Below, piece by piece: positions 6,846 through 13,211 of a stretch of DNA of 13,211 nucleotides. The notes under the pieces were generated by a model. That model did not search any database. It had not been told where the DNA came from and worked only from the letters and a program-made list of their open reading frames with translations. Position 1 is the first letter of the stretch; every line of letters starts with the position of its first letter. Source of the stretch: Deltaproteobacteria bacterium (GTDB lineage Bacteria > Desulfobacterota > DSM-4660 > Desulfatiglandales > B25-G16). A program made the position numbers and the translations under genes. The stretch lies in the NCBI GenBank assembly GCA_018400255.1, contig JAGYMO010000075.1, positions 1-13,211 on the forward strand. Reading direction: 5' to 3'.

Positions 6846-7031
6846 TTAATCAGCCCCTTGATGTGGTCGGGTCCGGTCGAAGGCGCAAGCCGAGATCCCG
6901 CTGAAAGCGGGATTCGAGTCCGTCCCGGGGAGCCAGGAGATAATCTTGTTATATTTCAAGTCGTTATATAATGGATTAAGAATAGGTGTGATCTCTTCAG
7001 ATTGCACCTCTTCTTTTGGGTATTTCGGCAT
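6846..7031 (-). CDS. short open frame, possibly a truncated gene start fused to repeat sequence
   Basis: This frame of 61 codons starts 7 nt after the helicase-nuclease stop on the same strand. The first 28 or so residues (MPKYPKEEVQSEEITPILNP and on) have ordinary protein-like composition. From about residue 32 (SWLPGTDSNP) the frame runs through the palindromic repeat at 6867-6935. The most economical view is the 5' end of a third gene of the conflict module whose remainder was lost when the repeat and GIY-YIG material arrived. The ribosome site is poor. It may equally be noise. Confidence 0.25.
   Translation of the reverse strand: MPKYPKEEVQSEEITPILNPLYNDLKYNKIISWLPGTDSNPAFSGISACAFDRTRPHQGAD
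6867..6935. repeat. palindrome-containing repeat-like element
   Basis: The core at 6895-6913 is ATCCCGCT-GAA-AGCGGGAT, a perfect 8-bp stem with a 3-nt loop. It is flanked by GGTCGGGTCCGGTCGAAG on the left and CGAGTCCGTCCCGGGGAGCCA on the right. The right flank imitates a tRNA 3' end (TTCGAGTCC then CCA), but its T-stem arms do not pair and no acceptor or anticodon partner is found, so a tRNA is not called. Location just behind a GIY-YIG remnant suggests a REP-like or endonuclease-associated repeat; copy number elsewhere is unknown. Confidence 0.45.
6984..7009. terminator. weak imperfect stem-loop after the helicase-nuclease gene
   Basis: AGGTG-TG-ATCT, loop CTTC, AGAT-TG-CACCT: 9 paired bases with a 2x2 internal loop, 30 nt downstream of the minus-strand stop. 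The T-rich flank (CTTCTTTT) lies on the helicase side, so it would suit rightward rather than leftward termination. Assignment as a terminator is weak. Confidence 0.2.
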
Positions 7032-7038
7032 CTTGGAT

Positions 7039-9972
7039 TTATAGGCTTTCTATGCTTTTAATCAACTCATTGGCGATATTGGGACTTTCAATACGCATGA
7101 TGCTTTCCTGCGCATTGCCGTAACTTAAGAGATTGATGCTACCGTACCATAGTGTTTTTTGGTCCATGACTGCGAATTTCTGATGGATATTGGATTTACA
7201 AGCAATCCGTATGCCGGTATTTTTCAGCAGGCCTAATAATCTAAGCACCGCGGGCCGGTCCTCTGGGTTGAAGTCCTCTGGTGGACGGGTTACGACAATG
7301 ACGCGGGTATTTCTGCCTAAGGCGATTTTTAAATGATTAATCATTTGGATAGTGCGTCTTTTCCTGATAAACGGGCTTACGATCAAAATTTCTTTTTTAG
7401 CGGCACTGATATCCTGATTAAAAACAGGTAAAAAATTATCTTTATGATAAATGATATCCAAAGACGCATCATCTATCTCTTCGGCTTTAGCTTTGTATCC
7501 CATTAAAGCGTATCCGTTGAGCCGCTTCTGGTACATTCTCTCCAGCATATTTACGTGGATATCCACATAGTCATAAATCCTCACCTCTTTTTTCGTTTTG
7601 AAGAGCCGGTGGAGTCTGCCCGCATATTGTTGCAATGTACCCTTCCATGATATCGGCATGGCTAAAAACAAGGTGTCAAGGCGGGGCTCGTCAAACCCTT
7701 CACCGATAAAATGACCGCTTGCCACCAGAATAATAGGTTTGTTGGCGGGAATATCGTCGATACGTTCAAAGGCTTTCTGCGTTCTCTTTCTTCCCATTCC
7801 GCCTGTCAGGGTTATGACTTCCGGTATATGTTCGCTTAACTTTTTTACAAGATTTTCGACATGGGCTGTCCTGAGGGTCAGCACAAGACAATTTCTGCCC
7901 TGACGATAGTTTTCTAATACATCTTCGATGATCCGCTGATCCCTAAAATCATTATCCATAAGTTCGGCGTATAATTCTTGGATGGATACATTTTTTTCGT
8001 CTCTATCCAAAGGAACCTTGAAAGATGTGAACCGCGGAACAATATAATGATCAAAAGGCCTATTCTCCGCTTGTTTTTTGGGATTGTCCCGGTACCGAAT
8101 AGAGCCGCAATGCATAAACAGAATCGGATGATGCCCGTCTTTTCTTGTCGGTGTAGCGGTCAGGCCATAAACATATTTCGCATGGGTAGTTTTCAGAATT
8201 TGTTCATAGGTGAATGCTGACGCATGATGGCACTCATCAGCGATGATCATTCCGTAATTTTTCACACATGCCTTGACTTCTCCCTGCCTGCTCAACGATT
8301 GCATCACCGCAATATCTATAATGCCGCTTAATGCATTTTTGCCCGCGCCTATTTGACCGATGACACTTTTCTTTTTTTTACGGCCCCTTTTTGGGCCCGT
8401 AGCGATCGGTTGCTCTGGCAATGTTTCGTTGACCAAGAGAAATTCTGACAGCTTTTTCTTCCATTGCGATAGTAGGCTAACCTTGTCCACCAGAATCAGC
8501 GTGTTTGTTTTTTTCTCTGCAATCAGTTTGATCGCTACGATGGTTTTACCAAAGGCTGTAGTGCCCGAAAGTATGCCATTGTCATGCCGGAGCAAATGGC
8601 TGAGTGCCATGGTTTGTTCGTCCCGGAGATGACCTTTGAATTCCACATTTATTGTTTTCCCTTCAAAAGTCTTATTGATCATTTCAGTTGCTATTCCGAG
8701 TTTATCGAGTTCATTGAGCAGATCGAGTTCACACCCCCTGGGTAAACCTAGATACTCTTTTGTTTCATGCGCACAGGAAATTACCCTTGGATGGCCATAG
8801 GTTGGCAAACGCATGGCTTGCTGTCTATAAAACATTGGATTTTTAAAAGATGCCAGTCTTTTCAGCCAATTCAATGCTCGTTGGGAAATTCCCGCCTTTG
8901 GAATAAAGAGCATATTTGCCTTTAATATAACGAGTTGTTTAGGAAAATCATTTTTTTCCAGGCCATTTTTTTCTATGTGCCTTTTCCAGGGTTTTTCTGT
9001 TTCATCTTCTTCGTCAATCTTTAATGAGCCCAATTCATGGCCGGGTGATAATTTGGATATGAGATGAGTAAGATGACCTTCAGAAATCTTTTGGAGAGTA
9101 AACAAGAATGCCCATTGATCAAAATAGGGTTCAAAATTTTCATCGATAAACTCACTGTTCTTGTTTCTCCGTGCTGCTTTTTGCAAAGGAAGGGCAATCA
9201 AATTACCGAGGCCTCCTTTGGGCATGGTATCCTGACTGGGAAATAACCTATCATATGATTTAAATTGTATTTCATGTCTTCTGCCCATGGAACAGGTAAG
9301 CAGGGCAGTCCCGAATTTACGGGCCAAAGCGACAGGCAGTGGATTCTCAAAAAAGAACCAGACATGACCACCTTTTCCGGATCGCGACCGTTCGACAGCA
9401 ACGGGAATATCGAATTCAACGCAAACATCCCTTAGAATAGAGATGTCTTTTTGCCAGTCTGCCTCGTCAAAATCCATTGCTAAAAAACAGCATGTTTCAT
9501 CCGGCAGCATCGGATATATGCCGGCTATTGTATTCCCTCGCAGATGATTTTCGATGACGCCTTCATCCAAAGCAGCATAAAATTTATTTTCGCACTTGGA
9601 GCATGGAATTTTCGGTTTTGAGCATATTCCTGATTGCCACTCATTCAGGCAGACAGGAGAATAGCCCGACGTGCCTTTGTTTTTATTCTCCCACCGCTTT
9701 GCATAAACGTCTTCACGGCCTTTGAAAAGTGACATGAACAGACGAATCTTGGAAAAAGTATCCGATTGATTATCCACATCTGAGAAGGATTTCCTGGCAT
9801 CCGATTCATCGTCTGGTATTTTTCCTTTGGTGTTTTTTACTAAGGTAGTTTTTGGGATAAGCTCAGATTCCGGCAGTCCGAGTTGGGCCCTCAACTGGAT
9901 GTTCTTCTTTGTTAATCGGTCTACCTGTTCCAACAGGACATTATATTTTTCGAGTAATTTCCTATAATCCAT
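7039..9972 (-). CDS. primase-helicase-PLD nuclease fusion, TOTE-type conflict protein
   Basis: This 977-residue multidomain protein carries, in order, these parts. (1) A coiled coil (about 5-35), then a charged linker. (2) A cysteine cluster C108, C117, C124, C127, likely zinc-binding. (3) An archaeo-eukaryotic primase-like domain (about 75-300) with the metal-binding MDFD (D167/D169), the nucleotide-binding SGKGGHVW (198-205) and GLGNLIALPLQ (254-264). (4) An SF2 helicase (about 445-805) with Walker A GTTAFGKT (470-477), DECH (579-582), TAT (605-607) and QQYAGRLHR (781-789). (5) A C-terminal phospholipase-D fold with one full HKD motif, H930-x-K932-x4-D937-x6-GSIN (944-947), so the nuclease probably works as a dimer. 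I recall this primase-helicase-nuclease layout from TOTE conflict systems, proposed to act against foreign nucleic acid. All visible catalytic residues are intact. A TAA directly before the ATG fixes the start; the ribosome site is poor. A broken MarR gene lies upstream. Confidence 0.9.
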   Translation of the reverse strand: MDYRKLLEKYNVLLEQVDRLTKKNIQLRAQLGLPESELIPKTTLVKNTKGKIPDDESDARKSFSDVDNQSDTFSKIRLFMSLFKGREDVYAKRWENKNKGTSGYSPVCLNEWQSGICSKPKIPCSKCENKFYAALDEGVIENHLRGNTIAGIYPMLPDETCCFLAMDFDEADWQKDISILRDVCVEFDIPVAVERSRSGKGGHVWFFFENPLPVALARKFGTALLTCSMGRRHEIQFKSYDRLFPSQDTMPKGGLGNLIALPLQKAARRNKNSEFIDENFEPYFDQWAFLFTLQKISEGHLTHLISKLSPGHELGSLKIDEEDETEKPWKRHIEKNGLEKNDFPKQLVILKANMLFIPKAGISQRALNWLKRLASFKNPMFYRQQAMRLPTYGHPRVISCAHETKEYLGLPRGCELDLLNELDKLGIATEMINKTFEGKTINVEFKGHLRDEQTMALSHLLRHDNGILSGTTAFGKTIVAIKLIAEKKTNTLILVDKVSLLSQWKKKLSEFLLVNETLPEQPIATGPKRGRKKKKSVIGQIGAGKNALSGIIDIAVMQSLSRQGEVKACVKNYGMIIADECHHASAFTYEQILKTTHAKYVYGLTATPTRKDGHHPILFMHCGSIRYRDNPKKQAENRPFDHYIVPRFTSFKVPLDRDEKNVSIQELYAELMDNDFRDQRIIEDVLENYRQGRNCLVLTLRTAHVENLVKKLSEHIPEVITLTGGMGRKRTQKAFERIDDIPANKPIILVASGHFIGEGFDEPRLDTLFLAMPISWKGTLQQYAGRLHRLFKTKKEVRIYDYVDIHVNMLERMYQKRLNGYALMGYKAKAEEIDDASLDIIYHKDNFLPVFNQDISAAKKEILIVSPFIRKRRTIQMINHLKIALGRNTRVIVVTRPPEDFNPEDRPAVLRLLGLLKNTGIRIACKSNIHQKFAVMDQKTLWYGSINLLSYGNAQESIMRIESPNIANELIKSIESL

Positions 9973-10018
9973 GGCTTACACACTAAAATCGCTTTTACAA
10001 ATAATGTATGAATGTGGC

Positions 10019-10207
10019 CTATATGCGCCAGGGTCCTGGTGTTGCCCAAAACAACCGGAATGTCTTTCGATTGATCATTGACACTGCTACAGGTTGTAGA
10101 AAAATTTTGATACCCACTGCGACATCCTCGAAGGAGGTTGGTGCGTCTGAGAGCTTTGTTTTCTTTATAAAGCCCTGCCATTGAGGTTTCTTGGTGTCAT
10201 CCTTCAT
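10019..10207 (-). CDS. doubtful small protein between MarR gene and primase-helicase gene
   Basis: This 62-codon frame starts 16 nt after the MarR stop and ends 46 nt before the primase-helicase start, so it fills the gap of the apparent operon. Its N-terminal half is protein-like (KKPQWQGFI, then SFEDVAVGIKIFLQ), suggesting a short strand plus helix. I cannot assign a family. There is no good ribosome site before the ATG. A longer alternative from ATG 10288 would overlap the MarR frame. It could be a small real gene, a decayed gene, or chance. Confidence 0.3.
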   Translation of the reverse strand: MKDDTKKPQWQGFIKKTKLSDAPTSFEDVAVGIKIFLQPVAVSMINRKTFRLFWATPGPWRI

Positions 10208-10223
10208 GAACGTGGGATTGTGT

Positions 10224-10675
10224 TTAGCCAGTATCAAACTGTTTATCAAAAAACTCAATCGCTTTTTCAACTCTTTCTGACAACCCATTTAATTCCTTTG
10301 CGGTCATACCCAAAGAATCCTCCATTGTAGAATACATGGAAATATGCAACGCCCTGATCTTTTTTAGAATACGATTCCCCTTTTCTGTTAAATTGACAAT
10401 CGTTACACACTGATTATCCGGCAAAATTCTTTTTATTAGAAGGCCTTTCTCCTTCCGTAGCTTTGTGATAGTGGTGGATATCGTGCTCGGGCTCGCTTGC
10501 GGATAAAGGACGCAAATATCTGAAATGCTCATATCACTCTTTGAACCTAAAAGCTCAATCAAAATACTTTCCCTCTCTGTTAAATCTCTTATCTTTTTTC
10601 AGATCTAAGAGAAGACTTCATAACACTGGCCCTGAGGCTCATTTTGTAAATGAGCCTGCTGAATTTGCTTTCCAT
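10224..10675 (-). pseudogene. MarR-family regulator, frame broken by one base in an A6 run
   Basis: The downstream frame encodes a winged-helix MarR domain: LTERESILIELL (helix 2), SISDICVLYPQASPSTISTTITKLRKEKGLL (recognition HTH) and a wing ending VNLTEKGNRILKK, to a TAA at 10224-10226. That frame meets a TGA just before KKIRDLTERES. In the frame one base over, an ATG at 10675 opens MESKFSRLIYKMSLRASV and runs to the same place. One extra A in the A6 run (plus-strand T6, 10594-10599) joins them into one 150-residue protein, the normal MarR size, with a complete N-terminal dimerisation helix. So this is either a recent frameshift, a slippage-corrected gene, or a sequencing error. MarR proteins usually repress their own operon; here that would include the primase-helicase-nuclease gene. 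If translated as it stands, a TTG at 10562 could give a 112-residue truncated form. Confidence 0.8.
10635..10657. repeat. perfect 10-bp stem-loop at the MarR gene start
   Basis: AGGCTCATTT-TGT-AAATGAGCCT pairs without a mismatch. It lies 18-40 nt inside the reconstructed MarR reading frame (codons for the region around RLIYKMSL). A hairpin this strong near a start codon could reduce translation. No T run follows on either strand, so it is not a canonical terminator. Confidence 0.5.
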
Positions 10676-10687
10676 CCGGCACTACCT

Positions 10688-10712
10688 TTTACATTATATA
10701 TCAATGTGTAAA
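10688..10712 (-). promoter_or_regulatory. candidate promoter -10 and MarR operator-like dyad
   Basis: On the minus strand a perfect TATAAT box (plus-strand 10693-10698) lies 18 nt upstream of the MarR ATG at 10675; the -35 (TTTCAT about 18 nt further up) is weak. The box sits inside an imperfect dyad TTTACATT-N7-AATGTGTAAA, differing from perfect symmetry by one GT insertion. MarR regulators typically bind such AT-rich dyads across their own -10 region, so autorepression is plausible. The 5' leader would be only about 11 nt. Confidence 0.5.
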
Positions 10713-11477
10713 CATCATGAAAGCTAAAATATTAGATTGTAGAAATAGTTATAATTCAATATATTTCCTTTTTGAATACTTTGGTAATTAAAGTGTTAAA
10801 TTGATACGATTCTACCCTTATTTGTAATTTTCTTAGAAAAACCATTGACTCATTTATTCAATCTTCTTAATCAGTTTTGCTTTCCTAATTGGGTGCTCAA
10901 GATACCTTGTATCCGATTGTATTACTTAAAAAAAATGGAGATAGGCCTCTGCAAAAAGAAAATGCCTGCCGGAGGTTTATTGCCATATGGCCACGTTGCT
11001 TGAGAGACGTAAACTGATTTCTGCTTTGATCATGTCAAACGATTTATTTATCGGCTCCTGAATCTCCTTGAAAGCCTTTATTATTTGAGGTATGCTAATT
11101 TTTACTTCACGTGTGCATCTTTTGCTGCTATAAGTCTTTGCTTAAAATCCTTGCAAGGGAAAAGTAGCTTTTTCGGTCCCTTTTGAATTACAGTATACTA
11201 AATTTTACCAAAAACAATAAATACACTTTGAAAAGCTTATCTAGCCTAATAAAGCAATTATTATAGTTCACCCTAAACATAAAAAGTACGTAAAACCAGT
11301 GAATGTGAATTAAAGAATAAAAAATATCATCTTATCTGTTTCTCCGAGCGTTAAAAACATTTTATTTCTTAAAATGTAAAAGAACGCTCAGGTAACAAAT
11401 GATTGACCCTTCCTTTCTGATAAAAAATAGGAAAAAAACTGAATTCCAATAAATGCTTTATAAGCAGGGGGGTAATA
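10713..11477. other. AT-rich intergenic stretch without a supportable gene
   Basis: About 765 bp separate the divergent MarR and SBBP genes. Base composition is markedly AT-rich. All six frames are heavily interrupted. The longest peptide-like piece is a minus-strand frame of about 54 codons between stops, 10980-11141 (middle reads VKISIPQIIKAFKEIQEP), with no usable start; it could be a gene relic. A palindrome CCTTGCAAGG is at 11149-11158 and a strong hairpin at 11346-11389. Promoters for the SBBP gene must lie here, but I cannot point to a convincing one. Confidence 0.5.
11346..11389. repeat. 44-nt stem-loop upstream of the SBBP gene
   Basis: The outer arms GAGCGTT/AACGCTC (7 bp) and inner arms ACATTTTA/TAAAATGT (8 bp) pair perfectly. 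They are separated by an AAAA versus AAAAG internal loop and closed by TTTCT. The element lies about 90 nt before the ATG at 11478, within the likely leader or promoter region. No T run follows, so it may be an operator pair, an RNA stem or a repeat unit rather than a terminator. Confidence 0.5.
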
Positions 11478-13211
11478 ATGAAAAAGATATTCACTATTTT
11501 CTCAGGGATATTTTGTGTGCTTTTATTTTTTTCTACTTCATCTCATCCTTCTATAGAGAAGAAAAAAATCCAAACATCAGCGTTCATTAAAAGTAAAGAC
11601 CTTTATAGGAGTCTCCCTCTTTCATTTATTGAAAACCAGGGCCAGGTTGATAGAAATGTCTTATGCTATGTCAGAGGCAGTCGAGGTGCTATTTATTTTA
11701 CAAAAAATGGCATTGTCTATGATCTTATATCCAGGGGCAATTCCCTTCTTTTAGAAGAAAATAATTCTGAGGTAACCAGGCGTTTTTCCTTTTCAATTAA
11801 ACCGTTGGGTAAAAACAAGGACGCGAATTTTTTATTAAAGAACAAACTGCCTGGAAGGCTGAATTATCTTACTGGCAGGGACCCGAAAAAATGGCATGCA
11901 GGTGTCTCTATATACAAGGAGGTTATTTATAGAGATCTTTATAAAGGCATAGACCTTAAAATATATGGCGCTGATTCTCAGATGGAATATGATTTTATTG
12001 TTTCTCCTGGTACCGATCCATCTATTATTGCAATGGCATGCATAGGGGTGGATGCCTTAAAAGTGGACAAAAATGGGGACCTCCTTATCAATACGCCCCT
12101 TGGTGAGATAAGACACTTGAAGCCTCTCATCTATCAGCAGATAGACGGTGTGAGCCATATCATAAAAGGTCAATTTGTCGTAACTGAAACCACTTTTTCT
12201 TTTTTAGTCGGCAACTATAATAAAGAGTATCCCCTCATAATAGATCCCGTTACCCTTTCCTATTCAACCTATCTGGGTGGAAACTCATTTGATGAAGCAG
12301 ATTCCGTTGCTGTCGACACATCAGGAAATGCATATGTAACCGGAACTGTATGGTCGACTGATTTCCCTGCTGCAAATGCCTATCAGGATATAAAGGGGGG
12401 TAATTATGATGCCTTTGTCACAAAATTCAACGCCGCTGGAAATGCCCTTTCCTATTCAACATATTTAGGCGGGAGCAATCAGGAATATGGTCAAGGCATT
12501 GCTGTCGATTCATCAGGAAAGGCATATGTAACAGGTCATACCACATCAACAGACTTTCCCACGGTAAATGCATACCAGCAAACCTTTGGAGGGGGAGAAA
12601 ACGATGGAGACGCCTTTGTAACAGTACTTAATCCTACTGGAAGCAGCCTTTTCTATTCTACATATCTCGGAGGGAGCAGCCGTGAATACAGCTATGGCAT
12701 TGCTGTTGACAAATCAGCAAATGCCTATGTAACAGGATACACCAACTCAATAGACTTCCCCGTGGTGAATCCTTACCAGCAGACCTATGGAGGGGGGTAT
12801 CAGGATGCCTTTGTAACAAAAATCAATCCCACCGGGAACATCATTTACTCTACGTACCTGGGAGGAACTGGAGGTGATATCGGATATAGCATTACAGTCG
12901 ATGCGCTAGGAAATTCATATGTAACAGGTGAGACCTCCTCGGATGATTTTCCCACGGCAAATCCTTATCAAGCTACACGAGGGGGAAGCTATGATGTTTT
13001 TGTTGCCAAGTTTACCCAGGATGGAGACGCTCTTATCTACTCTACTTACATTGGCGGCAGCCTTTCAGATGGAGGAGAGGATATTGCTGTTGATGCATCA
13101 GGAAAAACCTTTGTCACAGGAGATACATTCTCAACAGACTTTCCCACAAAGAATGCATATCAGCAAACCTATGCAGGAGGAGAAAACGATGGAGATGCCT
13201 TTGTAACAGTA
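11478..13211 (+). CDS. exported SBBP-repeat beta-propeller protein (partial, runs off right edge)
   Basis: A frame starting at ATG 11478, with a G-rich ribosome site (AGGGGGG) 5 nt upstream, stays open for 578 codons to the window end. The first 22 or so residues (MKKIFTIFSGIFCVLLFFST) form a signal peptide. Residues about 47-255 resemble the N-terminal domain often joined to these repeats (SFIENQGQVD, YVRGS, YFTKNGIVYDL, GIDLKIYG, MEYDFIVSPG). From residue 260 come SBBP repeats of 64-67 residues, each of the type YSTYLGG, IAVDxSGxAYVTG, DFPTxNAYQ, DAFVTK; four are complete and a fifth is cut off. Such repeats fold as propeller blades in secreted or surface proteins; the ligand is unknown. 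Codon choice is AT-leaning (AGA, AGG, ATA common), unlike the genes at 217-6250. The C-terminus, which would show any anchoring or sorting domain, is not in the window. Confidence 0.9.
   Translation, partial: MKKIFTIFSGIFCVLLFFSTSSHPSIEKKKIQTSAFIKSKDLYRSLPLSFIENQGQVDRNVLCYVRGSRGAIYFTKNGIVYDLISRGNSLLLEENNSEVTRRFSFSIKPLGKNKDANFLLKNKLPGRLNYLTGRDPKKWHAGVSIYKEVIYRDLYKGIDLKIYGADSQMEYDFIVSPGTDPSIIAMACIGVDALKVDKNGDLLINTPLGEIRHLKPLIYQQIDGVSHIIKGQFVVTETTFSFLVGNYNKEYPLIIDPVTLSYSTYLGGNSFDEADSVAVDTSGNAYVTGTVWSTDFPAANAYQDIKGGNYDAFVTKFNAAGNALSYSTYLGGSNQEYGQGIAVDSSGKAYVTGHTTSTDFPTVNAYQQTFGGGENDGDAFVTVLNPTGSSLFYSTYLGGSSREYSYGIAVDKSANAYVTGYTNSIDFPVVNPYQQTYGGGYQDAFVTKINPTGNIIYSTYLGGTGGDIGYSITVDALGNSYVTGETSSDDFPTANPYQATRGGSYDVFVAKFTQDGDALIYSTYIGGSLSDGGEDIAVDASGKTFVTGDTFSTDFPTKNAYQQTYAGGENDGDAFVTV
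12255..13211 (+). repeat. tandem coding repeats (SBBP units), about 192 bp each
   Basis: Units start at 12255, 12447, 12648, 12840 and 13032, giving periods of 192, 201, 192 and 192 bp; the last is incomplete. The longer second unit carries a three-residue insertion (GENDGDAF in place of the shorter turn). The same insertion recurs in the fifth unit exactly 585 bp later, where 55 of 60 bases match between 12567-12626 and 13152-13211 by hand count. This indicates duplication in multi-unit blocks. Confidence 0.85.

Noticed and set aside
6895..6935. tRNA 3' end (TTCGAGTCC followed by GGGGAGCCA)
   Set aside because: The bases flanking TTCGAGT do not form a T stem and no matching acceptor strand, D arm or anticodon arm is present upstream. 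The dominant structure is a different hairpin.
6251..7038. CRISPR array or insertion sequence
   Set aside because: The palindromes differ from one another, there is no regular repeat-spacer pattern, and no transposase frame is seen.
9994..10012. A firm second MarR operator before the primase-helicase gene
   Set aside because: The half-sites resemble the upstream dyad, but their spacing differs by about six bases, so it is mentioned only as a possibility.
11156..11184. Rightward terminator (AGGGAAAAG...CTTTT...TCCCTTTT)
   Set aside because: Pairing needs a four-base bulge, the T run is only four bases, and no rightward gene precedes it.
12928..13206. A 92-codon plus-strand open frame
   Set aside because: It lies in a different frame within the SBBP repeat gene and arises from repetitive coding sequence.

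Overview
The window looks like a chromosome segment of a Gram-negative bacterium, most likely a Desulfobacterota-type (deltaproteobacterial) organism. Reasons are the sigma-54 activator, the multidomain histidine kinase, a cysteine-tailed pseudo-receiver protein and an SBBP-repeat exported protein in an otherwise moderate-GC background. This lineage call is inference from gene style, with no marker gene to confirm it.

Region 1 (1-6250, + strand, balanced base composition) is a signalling and potassium-transport block. After a possible tail of an upstream gene (to 107) comes a sigma-54-dependent response regulator (217-1578). A 177-bp gap follows, holding a perfect 8-bp dyad (1598-1616) and a strong match to a -24/-12 sigma-54 promoter (1700-1715). 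Behind that promoter is a tightly packed four-gene run: sensor histidine kinase (1756-3591), a degenerate receiver-like protein with a four-cysteine tail (3613-4209), a KtrB/TrkH-type K+ channel subunit (4206-5576) and its KtrA/TrkA gating ring subunit (5594-6250). The simplest reading is that the kinase phosphorylates the regulator, which drives the sigma-54 promoter and so couples a membrane signal to K+ uptake.

Region 2 (6251-7038) has no intact gene. It holds several short palindromes, the C-terminal remnant of a GIY-YIG endonuclease (about 6595-6840), a 19-bp palindromic element (6895-6913), and a minus-strand open frame that looks like a gene start cut off by the repeat.

Region 3 (7039-10712, - strand) is a probable genome-conflict module. 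A 977-residue protein fuses a coiled coil, a cysteine cluster, an archaeo-eukaryotic-type primase domain, an SF2 helicase and a C-terminal phospholipase-D-type nuclease, an architecture I associate with TOTE-type conflict systems. Upstream in the same direction are a doubtful 62-residue frame and a MarR-family regulator (10224-10675). The MarR frame is broken by one base in an A6 homopolymer, but otherwise has a full-length frame, a start, a TATAAT box and an overlapping operator-like dyad.

Region 4 (10713-11477) is AT-rich and without a supportable gene; it contains a striking 44-nt stem-loop (11346-11389). Region 5 (11478-end, + strand) is the start of a large exported beta-propeller protein with SBBP repeats, open through the right edge of the window.
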